Shown piece after piece: positions 34,024 to 43,116 of a stretch of 44,463 nt of DNA. Within the stretch, counting starts at the first letter, position 1; every line of letters starts with the position of its first letter. The position numbers and the translations under genes were made by a program. The notes beneath the pieces were generated by a model, which saw only the letters and a list, made by a program, of their open reading frames with translations, searched no databases and was not told the origin of the DNA. The DNA is from Cenarchaeum sp. SB0675_bin_21 (GTDB taxonomy: Archaea > Thermoproteota > Nitrososphaeria > Nitrososphaerales > Nitrosopumilaceae): positions 1-44,463 of the forward strand of contig VYCS01000028.1 of NCBI GenBank assembly GCA_009843815.1. The letters run 5' to 3'.

Positions 34024-34056
34024 CTATATATGATCAGTTAAGGGGCGATTTATCAA

Positions 34057-36093
34057 CTATATCCCACTTTTATCGATACTTGTGAGTTTGTCACGCCGTC
34101 TCTTCAATACGGCGAATATGGCAATAATTGCAGTAATCCATACAGTTGCGAATATTACATTGGAGAAGTTCACGTATAGGTAAGGAATTGCCTCTATCAA
34201 ATTCTTCTGCATTGTATCGGCACGACCATTTATGTCCATCATGGCGACATGATACGCCGAGCTATCCAATGGCAGTGTTTCGGCAACGGCCAAACTCGTA
34301 CGCATGTGTTGTAGATCAACTTGTATGCTATTCAGGTCTGTAGTTATGGTGGGGAATATCCATACCGGATTACCATTGGGAATTTTATCCAACACTTTTG
34401 TAATATCTGTATCAATCGCATTAAGGTGCGACTGTATGACAGCGGTATCTGACGATCGTAGTATGCCGTTTAGGTGCCCGCGCATGCGGTCTACAGGATA
34501 TATATCTTCACTGTATCCTTGGAGTGCTAGAATGGTGCCTGCCACTATTATTCCTATGATGCCCACCATTGCAGCTTTATAGATTCTATTTGCCATCTTC
34601 TCTTCCTTTGTAGGTGTGTGGTGTATCGCCGATTTATGTCTTTTAAATCTGGAGTGGGCCAAGCTCAAGTATGTAACGTAAAAGTATCCTATGGTCTGTA
34701 TTGCAATAATGGGTACAAAGACAGGATATCCATATAACATGGCGATCATTATGCCCAACACACCATATAAGGCAAAGAATATCTCTAGTAGTGTGACTTT
34801 AGTGAATGGCAGGTTGTATGCATTTTCCTTCCAATCGTCTCGGGATTTGAGAGTGCCATACTTTGGTGTGCGATGAAAGACATTCTTCTTTCCCACAATG
34901 GCATCAAAAACGGCTACGGTGTTGTTCACCGAAAGCCCCGCATTATATATCAAGAGAAACGGCAATGTCTTGGCCTTCTTCTTCCATGAGTCATGATAGA
35001 CATTCTGCATTATCATAAGATATGCGCCAGGTCCCATCATAAGATATGCCGCTATTGTCAGAGATGGCAAAAAGCTGAGTAGGTACAAATCTACGCCCTG
35101 TGTTAATAAAAGCGGCAACGCAAGAAACTGTATCAACATGAACGGATACACTATATGGCGTGTCAGCTGTACAAACGCCTGTATCTTGGCGTTGATATTA
35201 ATTCCCCGCTTTATGACTATGTTGGACAATAACTTTAGGGCACACTGTATGGATCCTTTGGCCCATCGAAACTGCTGCCTTTTGGCGGCATTCATCTGTA
35301 CTGGCAACTCTGCATCAACAACCACATCGGGTAGAAATACACACTTCCACCCCTTCATCTGGGCCCTATAGCTGAGATCTAAATCCTCTACTAGTGTGGC
35401 GGTGTGCCACCCGCCTGCATCATCTATGCACTCCCGGCGCCATATGCCTGCAGTCCCATTAAAGTTCATAAATAGTTGTGAGTTACTCTTGGCCTTCTGT
35501 TCAACCAAAAAATGAAAGTCTAGACTAAGAGCTTGTGCTCGCGTTATAGCTGAATACTCCTCATTTGCATGACCCCACCTACACTGGACCAATCCTATCT
35601 TGGAAGATGAGAAGTGTGGTATGGCCTTTCTTAAGAACCATGTGGGAGGCATAAAATCTGCATCAAATATTGCCACAAATTCAGTATCTGTAGTATACAT
35701 GGCATTCTTTAATGCACCTGCCTTGTAGCCGGCTCTACTGTCTCGACGCACGTATTGTATCTGAAATCCCTGCCGCTGATATGATTTTGTTACATCCATG
35801 AGTAGCGTGGATGTCTCATCGTTTGAATCATCAAGTACCATTATTTTCATCTTGTCTTTGGGATAGTCCATGGCACAGACCGCATCAACCAATCGTTTGG
35901 CTACATACTTTTCATTATATACGGGGAGCTGTATTGTAACTGACGGAGTACCTAAATCTACCACTGAGTTTGTGTCTTTACGACGGGCTGCCAGTACGGC
36001 CAGGTAGTAAAAGTTGCACGTATATGTTGTTATGATTACGGCTGAGAGTATAAAGATATCTAGTATGAATTGAAAGAATGGGTTTCCGACCAC
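34057..36093 (-). CDS. Processive family 2 glycosyltransferase, membrane-bound
   Basis: 678 residues. An N-terminal helix precedes a cellulose/hyaluronan-synthase-like GT-A domain: PSVTIQLPVYNEKYVAKRLV, VLDDSNDET, FVAIFDADFMPP (DxD at ~144-146), TLVEDLDLSYRA and QQFRWAKGS (QxxRW at ~273-277). About five further hydrophobic helices follow (residues ~300-510). It ends with a ~130-residue extracytoplasmic segment and a last helix before a basic tail. It is expected to add sugars repeatedly and export the glycan or a glycolipid. The long helical extracytoplasmic part before the final helix is unusual. Convergent with the zinc-ribbon gene. Confidence 0.9.
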   Translation of the reverse strand: MVGNPFFQFILDIFILSAVIITTYTCNFYYLAVLAARRKDTNSVVDLGTPSVTIQLPVYNEKYVAKRLVDAVCAMDYPKDKMKIMVLDDSNDETSTLLMDVTKSYQRQGFQIQYVRRDSRAGYKAGALKNAMYTTDTEFVAIFDADFMPPTWFLRKAIPHFSSSKIGLVQCRWGHANEEYSAITRAQALSLDFHFLVEQKAKSNSQLFMNFNGTAGIWRRECIDDAGGWHTATLVEDLDLSYRAQMKGWKCVFLPDVVVDAELPVQMNAAKRQQFRWAKGSIQCALKLLSNIVIKRGININAKIQAFVQLTRHIVYPFMLIQFLALPLLLTQGVDLYLLSFLPSLTIAAYLMMGPGAYLMIMQNVYHDSWKKKAKTLPFLLIYNAGLSVNNTVAVFDAIVGKKNVFHRTPKYGTLKSRDDWKENAYNLPFTKVTLLEIFFALYGVLGIMIAMLYGYPVFVPIIAIQTIGYFYVTYLSLAHSRFKRHKSAIHHTPTKEEKMANRIYKAAMVGIIGIIVAGTILALQGYSEDIYPVDRMRGHLNGILRSSDTAVIQSHLNAIDTDITKVLDKIPNGNPVWIFPTITTDLNSIQVDLQHMRTSLAVAETLPLDSSAYHVAMMDINGRADTMQKNLIEAIPYLYVNFSNVIFATVWITAIIAIFAVLKRRRDKLTSIDKSGI

Positions 36094-36139
36094 ACTGTAT
36101 ATGACTATCTATCAAATATTTATATTTGGAAGTGAGCGA

Positions 36140-37096
36140 TTAGGACTTTTGCTCAAAGATCTTTATAGCTTGTGGCGGACATACGCCCTCACAGGCTAGA
36201 CAGAATATGCAATCTGGTTCCTTTGACATTAGCGGTTTTTTATCCGATGCGGCATTTCCTGGCGTATCAAACCATTCATAAACGTCTACCGGGCAGGCAT
36301 CAATACATGCTCCATCTGCCACGCAGATGTCATAGTCCACTGAGACAAACTCGCCCCACACCCCCATTACCTGATTGTCTTCACCTTTGCGACCCCAAGT
36401 CTTGATGGTGTGTCCTTCCACTGCATAGGGTTTGGATGTCTTCGTGTGCGACTTGAACTCTATGTCTATGGGACCAGGCTTGGCTCCATCTGGAACCTCA
36501 ATCTCTTCTTCTATGGGCGCCGCAGGCCCTCCAGACTTTGCCACTGGTTTTGGCTTAGGTTTTGCGTTCGGTACTATCTTTGCCAAAGGCGTTAACTCCA
36601 ACAATCTTTCATATCCCTCTTTATCTCCTATCTTTTCACGTTTCTTTAACGCCTCAATCATTTTGTCTCCCATTACGGTATTGCGGAGTGCAGTATCAAT
36701 CATCATCTTTGCAAAATAGTCTGCTTTCTTTCTATAGTCCTTGACCCATTGCGGATCGCCAAACTTTTCAATGGGGAATATCTGGTATATTATATCAACT
36801 ACCTCGCCGGTGACTATCTCGACAGTAACTGATAACTCCACCTCCTCATATCCTGGCGCATCCTCATCTGGCATACTCTTCTCTGTCCAACGATATGTCA
36901 TGTATATACGATCAGCGTAGGCATCCATCTCGAATGTCTTCTTTAGGCCATCATGTATGGATTGTATGTCGGTGGGTTCATCTACTGTGATGGGTAATCT
37001 GTACAGACCAAGTTTGAAACCATGTAGTGGATATACCCCACGCTTGGCAGTGGGCGCCTCCATAGACCAAACTCTATCTTTGAGTAACAAAGACAT
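36140..37096 (-). CDS. Long ferredoxin with N-terminal thaumarchaeal domain
   Basis: 318 residues, much longer than ordinary ferredoxins. The N-terminal ~165 residues are a soluble domain (start MSLLLKDRVWSMEAPTAKRG), followed by a Pro/Lys linker. The C-terminal ~90 residues carry two Fe-S motifs: CVADGACIDACP (C-x5-C-x3-C, with Asp where a cysteine often is) and CIFCLACEGVCP (C-x2-C-x2-C-x3-C). This suggests one [4Fe-4S] and one [3Fe-4S] or Asp-ligated cluster, as in zinc/7Fe ferredoxins. Partner enzymes unknown; it probably carries electrons in a cytoplasmic redox pathway. Confidence 0.85.
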   Translation of the reverse strand: MSLLLKDRVWSMEAPTAKRGVYPLHGFKLGLYRLPITVDEPTDIQSIHDGLKKTFEMDAYADRIYMTYRWTEKSMPDEDAPGYEEVELSVTVEIVTGEVVDIIYQIFPIEKFGDPQWVKDYRKKADYFAKMMIDTALRNTVMGDKMIEALKKREKIGDKEGYERLLELTPLAKIVPNAKPKPKPVAKSGGPAAPIEEEIEVPDGAKPGPIDIEFKSHTKTSKPYAVEGHTIKTWGRKGEDNQVMGVWGEFVSVDYDICVADGACIDACPVDVYEWFDTPGNAASDKKPLMSKEPDCIFCLACEGVCPPQAIKIFEQKS

Positions 37097-37372
37097 AATA
37101 TTGTATACTCATTTTGGTTTTAAAAAGTTATCGATAGTTTCAGCGTCTTTCTGCTAACGTACTTGCACATGCCCCGGGTTTGTCTTGGGACCGCCTTTAT
37201 TTTTTCAGATTCGGTTTGGTTGTCCATGCGCCGGGCAGGAATTGAGATCATTAATTCCTTACGCAATGCGAGGTTATTTTTGATTTCAACTAGAATAATC
37301 TGGGCGATAAGGTATATTTTGATGATGCGACTCCCAAGTGATATGTGGATATATTCGCGCCCCATACTCCAA

Positions 37373-37588
37373 AGATTGTCGAACAACTCAAAAAAAAAGA
37401 AGATACGCTGCCGTTTGTATCCAAGACCCCCCCACTTTCAGAAGGTAGCATCATCGTATGTTGATGAGTCTGAATTTGAAAACACCGAAAGACATCACAG
37501 AAGAGGACTCTATCTGCCTTCCACCACCAATATATCGGATGAGGATGTGATGTATGTGGCCCAGGAGGTAGTACATGCCATCTCTTGA
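37373..37588 (+). pseudogene. C-terminal remnant of a DegT/DnrJ/EryC1 aminotransferase
   Basis: The last ~70 codons of an open frame ending at 37588 read YPRPPHFQKVASSYV, then FENTERHHRRGLYLP and STTNISDEDVMYVAQEV. This is the characteristic end of PLP-dependent sugar aminotransferases (PPxHxQ, NTE, GLYLPS, DE..YV). Upstream, to 37144, only scraps in shifted frames remain, and no catalytic lysine region is visible. Homopolymer runs (A9 near 37390, C7 near 37426) mark possible frameshift points. It overlaps the start of the next gene by 14 bases, the spacing of a former operon partner. Confidence 0.6.
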
Positions 37589-38735
37589 ATACAAAATCAT
37601 TGCGCAGAGAATAGAAGAGTTCATCAGAAAGCAAGTGTCTGATGCAGGAGTTGACGGAGCGATATTTGGACTCAGTGGTGGTATAGACTCGGCGGTCACT
37701 GCTTATCTCTGCAGTAGGGCTCTAGGTAGCAATAGATGTCTGGCATTGATTATGCCAAACTCTGCGTTCACCCCTTCATCTGAGACGGCAGACGGCATAT
37801 TTGTAGCTGAAAGTATTCCTATACAACACAAAATAATACAGATTGACCCTATTTCGGAGGCTGTTACACGAGATGACACACTAGAGTCGACATTCGATAA
37901 AAATCACACACTGATGCAGTATGCGATTGGAAACATGAACGCCCGTCTAAGAGCTGTCTTGTTGTATTATGAGGCACAAAAACGCAACTATCTGGTGGTG
38001 GGTACAGATGATAGAAGCGAACACATGATAGGCTACTTTACAAAGTATGGGGATGGTGCATGCGATATTCTACCAATAGCAGGCCTTTACAAGACTGAAA
38101 TTTGGGAGCTGGCCAAGTTTCTGGGCGTACCCTCTCAAATTGTAGATAAAGAACCCAGTCCCCACCTGTGGCCAGAACATGCGGCGTCAGATGAACTAGG
38201 TCTAGACTATGCTAAAATAGATTCAATTTTGCAACATATACGTGATGATGCTTTTGTAATATCATCCAAACTGGGCATAAACCAAGACAAGGTGGAACGT
38301 ATACTCGACCTCCATGCGTCCAGCGAACACAAACGCCGCTTACCCCCCATGGCATATCTACACCAAGAGTCGAATGATATTATACCGACAATGCACAAAC
38401 CACCTAATCCAGTAAAAATCTCCCAGTCTTGGGGATACCTTGAGAGGTTTGCTCTGAACGAAACACCTATTGTCAAACTTATACATATAAGACCTGACGC
38501 GTCCCTCCCCCTACAATTACACAATAAACACTCCAAGTTCTGGAGGGTCATCTCGGGCAGTGCGACGGCTGTAGTGGATGATAAAACAGTCAAACTACAT
38601 CCTGGCGATGATCTCTTTGTACCGCCGGGATCAGTTCATCGACTAACTGGTGACAAAGAGGCTGGAGTTCAGATACTAGAAATTATGATCGTGGATTTTT
38701 CAGAAGATGATGTAGTCAGGCTTGATGATGGGTGA
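37575..38735 (+). CDS. NAD synthetase-like ATP pyrophosphatase fused to a cupin
   Basis: 386 residues. Residues ~1-265 are an NH3-dependent NadE-like domain: ATP PP-loop FGLSGGIDSAV, VGTDDRSEHMIGYFTKYGDG, LPIAGLYKTEIWELAKFLGVP. The region usually reading LWxGQTDExELG reads LWPEHAASDELGLDY, so part of the substrate site differs. Residues ~280-386 are a cupin like the C-terminal domain of mannose-6-phosphate isomerase/ManC: WGYLERF, LPLQLHNKHSKFWRVISG, LHPGDDLFVPPGSVHRL and ending SEDDVVRLDD. I infer a possible sugar-nucleotide amidation or related role, given an aminotransferase remnant before it and glycosyltransferases after it. A genuine NAD synthetase with an added domain is the alternative. 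Confidence 0.8.
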   Translation: MPSLEYKIIAQRIEEFIRKQVSDAGVDGAIFGLSGGIDSAVTAYLCSRALGSNRCLALIMPNSAFTPSSETADGIFVAESIPIQHKIIQIDPISEAVTRDDTLESTFDKNHTLMQYAIGNMNARLRAVLLYYEAQKRNYLVVGTDDRSEHMIGYFTKYGDGACDILPIAGLYKTEIWELAKFLGVPSQIVDKEPSPHLWPEHAASDELGLDYAKIDSILQHIRDDAFVISSKLGINQDKVERILDLHASSEHKRRLPPMAYLHQESNDIIPTMHKPPNPVKISQSWGYLERFALNETPIVKLIHIRPDASLPLQLHNKHSKFWRVISGSATAVVDDKTVKLHPGDDLFVPPGSVHRLTGDKEAGVQILEIMIVDFSEDDVVRLDDG

Positions 38736-38862
38736 GACTGTAAGTGATGCTACACACTGTAAACACATCCATAACGATTAGCGGTGGTACAAGTCTGCAG
38801 CATATACTATTGTATGGACCGGCAAAAACATCTATCATAAATGGGCACACGGTGAGGGGTAA

Positions 38863-39894
38863 ATGAAAGAGTTCAGCATTATGTTTCCATTTCGAGACAC
38901 GCCATTAGAGCGCAAGTTTGCTGAAAAGTTATTACCTTCTGCCATAGAATTAAATCCAGACGAACTGGTCATTGGGGTGGATTCTCCTGCAGGCCCATCT
39001 TTTATAGATTTGATACTAAACCTCTATCAACCGTTTAAAGATGTTAACATAGTTCAGGTACCGCACTCGGACGAATGGAACTTTCCGCTGGCCAACGTGT
39101 TATGGAGTTGTTTTAAAGAATACAGAAATGATGTGGTGCTTGCAGGTAACATCGATACAATATTGAAACCAGTACTACTCCAGAGCCTTGACTGCATTGG
39201 CCAGAACAATAATCTTGGAATGTCTTTTCCCATAAGGTCCCTTACCCGTAACCTGAATGAATGGATTAGATATCTCTTTGAACTTTGGGCAATTAGAAGG
39301 AAGTATTTCTGGATTGGCACATTCTGGTTATATTTACAGTACGTCTATGAGGACGTGGACAAGAAAGGTATGGACGAGTTATCTAACGGTGTGGACATCT
39401 ACATGGAGGAGTACATCATAAATCCTGGGAGGTATAAAATAATCACTACACGAAAGCATGGGGCACAATCTCTGCACTTGGGAAACCCCGATTACCCATG
39501 GCGACAATTTGAATGGGGGCATGGAAGTGTATCAACATGGATGTCGAAAAGGAAAAACGAATACAACGTATTTAGGAGTATGTTTGATGTGAAAAATATA
39601 ACTACCATGGCAAAAGTCGAAAAGGAAAAACGAATACAACGTAGTCAGGGGAGGAAATTTAGCCGTCTGTTAACACATGTTATACACAGATTTCTCATAC
39701 TTCTGGTGCTCAAGTTGTCGTTCATCAGGCAACATAAATGGAGGTTGCAGGATTGGATGTGGGCACGAAAGAACTCCACATACATAGCAGTAACCAAAGA
39801 TCGCGGTGTGCCGTACATAGTATATTCTTATGATGGCGCAAAATATATTCGAGATATGTATGACTGGAAGAAACACGGTGTCACGAGAGGGTGA
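38863..39894 (+). CDS. Putative glycosyltransferase (GT-A-like)
   Basis: 343 residues. The first half has the layout of a nucleotide-sugar-binding GT-A fold: FSIMFPFRDTPLERKFAEKL, ELVIGVDSP, NIVQVPHSDEWNFPLANVLW and DVVLAGNIDTIL (NID in DxD position). The second half has a hydrophobic FLILLVLKLSF segment and a basic region. Weak similarity to family 2 transferases is my inference from pattern only. Its stop overlaps a GTG of the next glycosyltransferase by 4 bases. A 28-bp direct repeat lies within it, read in two frames. Confidence 0.55.
   Translation: MKEFSIMFPFRDTPLERKFAEKLLPSAIELNPDELVIGVDSPAGPSFIDLILNLYQPFKDVNIVQVPHSDEWNFPLANVLWSCFKEYRNDVVLAGNIDTILKPVLLQSLDCIGQNNNLGMSFPIRSLTRNLNEWIRYLFELWAIRRKYFWIGTFWLYLQYVYEDVDKKGMDELSNGVDIYMEEYIINPGRYKIITTRKHGAQSLHLGNPDYPWRQFEWGHGSVSTWMSKRKNEYNVFRSMFDVKNITTMAKVEKEKRIQRSQGRKFSRLLTHVIHRFLILLVLKLSFIRQHKWRLQDWMWARKNSTYIAVTKDRGVPYIVYSYDGAKYIRDMYDWKKHGVTRG
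39543..39643 (+). repeat. 28-bp perfect direct repeat within a coding region
   Basis: Bases 39543-39570 and 39616-39643 are identical (start GTCGAAAAGG, end ACAACGTA), offset by 73 bases. Because 73 is not a multiple of 3, they encode different peptides: SKRKNEYNV and VEKEKRIQR. Confidence 0.9.
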
Positions 39895-39899
39895 TTCGC

Positions 39900-40763
39900 A
39901 TGAAGACATCGTCTTACCCAAATATTCTACACATATGGAATACGGCCAATATCGCATCAGAGTTGGCGTATTTCATGGGGGACGGTCATCAAGTCGTGGC
40001 AAGGAGAAGGATTGACCACTACCGTATGGCGAACATCCATGAAAATGTCTCTGAGACAGCATTTCCGTTCGGTTCTGACAAATTTGATATTCTGTGGTTT
40101 TATCTGATGGTGTGCATACGCCAACTTGGTGTGAATCTATTACATGTCCATGGAAGTAACATCATGAAACATCTGCGTCGTGTATCATCAGTACCATACA
40201 TACTGCATTACCATGGTGTAGATTGTAGGAACTCATCCCCCACCAGTAGGGCTCCATTGGAAGAAGGCGCCAAGGCCATCATAGTTGCGACTCCTGACTT
40301 ACTTGAATATGAGTTTGCCAAGAAACCACATTACCTACCAACTATAATAAACAGAGAGTTGTTTGCACCCCGTGACATTCCATCCAATAATCGCGGACTA
40401 ATCAACCTGACACCCAATCAAGATATACAAGAGACCATGTCCCGCCTGTCCGAATATGGGTTTGGGGATGTAGAGTGGGAGATTGTACAACGGCAGTATG
40501 ACACCACCAAGCGTCAACACCGGGTCATGTATAAGGATATGGCTGCTCATCTAGCTCAATACGAGTATTATAGTGGCCTAGCGTGGGATGGAATAACCCG
40601 CATCTGGTGTAAACCTGATTCAAAGACCGCCTTGGAGGCTATGTCTCTGGGCGTAAAGGTCGTGCGGTATGATGGGTCTGTATCCAGCAGCTTACCAGCC
40701 AGACATTATCCAGAGAATGTCATTCCGAAACTACGTACCATATATGATTCGGTGATGATATAA
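39900..40763 (+). CDS. Putative GT-B (family 4-like) glycosyltransferase
   Basis: 287 residues from ATG 39900 (GTG 39891 is an alternative overlapping the previous stop). The pattern is that of GT-B enzymes: N-terminal PNILHIWNTANIASELAYFM, LLHVHGSN, PYILHYHGVDCR, AKAIIVATPDLLEYEF. A C-terminal half has LAQYEYYSGLAWDGITRI and SKTALEAMSLGVKVVRYDG, the usual E-x7-E-like donor-site region (TALEAMSLG). Shorter than typical family 4 enzymes (~350-400), with the middle reduced. Part of the glycan region. Confidence 0.65.
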   Translation: MKTSSYPNILHIWNTANIASELAYFMGDGHQVVARRRIDHYRMANIHENVSETAFPFGSDKFDILWFYLMVCIRQLGVNLLHVHGSNIMKHLRRVSSVPYILHYHGVDCRNSSPTSRAPLEEGAKAIIVATPDLLEYEFAKKPHYLPTIINRELFAPRDIPSNNRGLINLTPNQDIQETMSRLSEYGFGDVEWEIVQRQYDTTKRQHRVMYKDMAAHLAQYEYYSGLAWDGITRIWCKPDSKTALEAMSLGVKVVRYDGSVSSSLPARHYPENVIPKLRTIYDSVMI

Positions 40764-41490
40764 TGACAGAGGAAACTCCATCGAAGAGGGGCTGTTTACG
40801 CTTTACCTGCTGATACACGCTCAAACTTATACAAAAATAACCTCAAAAGATAAAAACAATCTTTGTAATTAGTTGGGTATTCGCATGACCCGGGGTTTGA
40901 ATATGCGCCCGAAAGACTTAGTGATCATAACCTTTCATATTGCAATGAAACCTGACAACATAAAGAGATGAAGCAAGAAACGTAGACCCGACGGCTATTA
41001 TGGTGAGTGAGAACAAAGCAGATAGTCAAGGCCAGAGAACTCAAGATGAATATCGAGAGGATCACAATACTCTGGAATGAGGCAAAACTGGTCATAGATG
41101 AAAAGATAATCGATACAGGGTAAAAATTTGGATGGGTAGAGCATGGTTACGTTAGTGGCAGTGCCCGTCGCTGAGAATGAGGCAAATATCGAGCCAAATG
41201 ACACTAACCCTGCGATTGATTGTAAACCACCATGTGTGGTCACTGTGCCTGTAACAGAGATTGATTGTAAGCTATCGTCCACGATTGATGCCGCCGACAC
41301 TGACAGTCTGCCTCCAACCCAATCATGCGCCTAATACGTGGCAGCACGTAAGCGAGTGACCACATCTAACAAATCTAATACCACACCATGCAATGACAGA
41401 CCTCCATCTACAACAACTTAAACAGAAGATGAAATTAACAGAATATGCCTACATCACAGATCTGGGCCTGATCGTGTACCATCAAATAGT
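40764..41490. other. Gene-poor region with possible decayed coding scraps
   Basis: No intact gene seen. Short frames look like fragments: 41046-41120 (+, starts MNIERITILWNEAKLVIDE), 41393-41494 (+, 33 residues). A leftward stretch within 40998-41330 has a repeated beta-like pattern (LQSISVTGTVTTHGG, LQSIAGLVSFGS, SATGTATNVT), perhaps the remains of a repetitive surface protein. None has a firm match. Bases 40830-40860 are AT-rich. Confidence 0.4.
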
Positions 41491-42306
41491 TTAGTTCTTG
41501 TTAAAGCGCAGAACCGCCTTTGCCTTCTTTATCCATCTGTCTTGTCTTCTCTTGGCATATGGAGCCATGAACTTTTGGCGAGGTTCGCGTGCCATATACG
41601 CTCGGATGTAACCTAACATAAACATAATGCCGTACATTATCCGGCCTTGGTATAGATGAGCGGCAGTGATAATTGCTGCTCCTAAAAAGGGTAGACAGAA
41701 CTCGTACCACATGGTACCCATAGCCCTTACGCCCCACCAGTGACGGCGTAAACTTTTCTTTGGACCCGTGTCCGGCACCAAAAACTGGTCCGCCTTATAT
41801 ATACAATTTTTAAAGGTATATCCAACTGCCTCTACCATTTTGTGTATAGCCTGGTCGTTAGTTGCAACTCTGGGAAATGTGCCCCCTATATCAGCAAATA
41901 CCTTTAAGGATAAAGTCGTCCCTGGACCAGCATACCATCCTTTGTCGGACTCTTGTATACGAGTACAATCTGGACCCAGATGCTCAAAGTAGTCGGACGG
42001 AAGCCTGGTATCGGCATCTACTATGCAGATGTAGTCTACCTTATCCAAATACGGCAGACCAAAATTTTGAGCATCTGCCATCATGTGCCCCAAGTATGAG
42101 TTTGTACCGGTAGATTTTTCTATTATTAGACATTTATCATCGGCGACCTCTTTTGCTCGCATATAAGTATCATCTGTACACCGGTCACAGATGACTATGA
42201 CTTGTATAACTTGTGGAAACGATATGGCGTTTTTGATGCAATCGGCTATCAAATGACCCTCATCTCTAACAGGGATTATTACACCAACTGTATACATGAC
42301 TGGCAT
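41491..42306 (-). CDS. Family 2 glycosyltransferase
   Basis: 271 residues from ATG 42306 (MPVMYTVGVIIPV); an in-frame ATG at 42363 adds 19 residues of no clear function. GT2 signatures: VGVIIPVRDEGHLIADCI, VIVICDRCTDDT, DYICIVDADTRLPSDYFE (DxD) and the AGPGTTLSLKVF acceptor region. A C-terminal hydrophobic segment (FLGAAIITAAHLYQG, IMYGIMFMLGYIRAY) suggests membrane association, before a basic tail. Probably acts on a lipid-linked or surface glycan, with the transferases at 38863-40763. Confidence 0.85.
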   Translation of the reverse strand: MPVMYTVGVIIPVRDEGHLIADCIKNAISFPQVIQVIVICDRCTDDTYMRAKEVADDKCLIIEKSTGTNSYLGHMMADAQNFGLPYLDKVDYICIVDADTRLPSDYFEHLGPDCTRIQESDKGWYAGPGTTLSLKVFADIGGTFPRVATNDQAIHKMVEAVGYTFKNCIYKADQFLVPDTGPKKSLRRHWWGVRAMGTMWYEFCLPFLGAAIITAAHLYQGRIMYGIMFMLGYIRAYMAREPRQKFMAPYAKRRQDRWIKKAKAVLRFNKN

Positions 42307-42384
42307 AATGATATCACTGTTAAAAAGTTCTCGCGCAATATGGGTTGGTGCGGAGATGCCCATTACCTTCTATGGACGACTTAT

Positions 42385-43070
42385 CTAATTACTAAAACTG
42401 TCTGTGAATGACACTCCGAAGAACCTCTGAGAGCTTGTCATAAATGTCAGATACTTATCTTTTGGAGGATCAGGGTCTTTGGCATACTTTTTACGAACTA
42501 TTACCAGCGTGACGGTAGCTTTCGTCTTATCTCTCCCTCCTGTATATTTACGTACAGCTTTTCCGTCTACTGCACGATCTAAAATGACCTTCATTACCCC
42601 CTTGTGTTAGGAGCAGGCATTATAAACTACTGATTCATGTTCTGGAATGTAGTTTGGGCCCCTGTGGAGTAATGGCCTTTGTCCTGCAGATACATTTTGG
42701 AGTTGATGCCCTCCTTTCTGACTCGATTTAGTAACTCTCACAACTCTGGCCTTTTGTAGTTTTTTCCGGTGGGATGCGCGGCTACAGTCACTCCTATTGA
42801 TCCGCCCACTATCTTTGCGGTGGTGTATCGTAGGTGCTTGCTGATCCCACCCTTGGATATTCCTGCGACCATACACTTCTCGTTTATCTTCTTGAACATG
42901 GCAGGAATATCGTGCTCATCGGTTGCAGTGACAACTGGTCTTTTGAGCATTCCCAGACACCTGTGGTTCTTTTATATGACGCTTAACATCGCGGGTCTCC
43001 ACATATAGAGATCTTCCTAGGGCGGCAGCATAATAATTGAGATATGTAATTGTTTCTTCAAGGAACTGTA
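42385..43070 (-). pseudogene. Decayed DDE-type transposase (insertion sequence remnant)
   Basis: Leftward fragments in several frames line up as one broken transposase. ~43070-42959: ITYLNYYAAALGRSLYVETRD. 42950-42738: VVTATDEHDIPAMFKK (first Asp region), GGISKHLRYTTAKIVGG, VTVAAHP. ~42680-42600: MYLQDKGHYSTGAQTTFQN, a stop, then FIMPAPNTRG. 42594-42385: VILDRAVDGKAVRKYTGG and VTLVIVRKKYAKD. At least two stops and several frameshifts make it inactive. The pattern resembles archaeal ISH3/IS4-like elements. No terminal repeats found. Confidence 0.7.
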
Positions 43071-43116
43071 ACGTTTACGTGAATTGGTGTGTGGTACGTC
43101 GTTACATAAATTGTTT

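Noticed and set aside
37163-37372. N-terminal part of the 141-residue frame before the synthetase-cupin gene
   Set aside because: Does not match the aminotransferase whose end the frame encodes; it is probably read out of frame.
41143-41334. 63-residue plus-strand frame MVTLVAVPVAENEAN
   Set aside because: Mirror of the repetitive leftward fragment; no promoter or known family.
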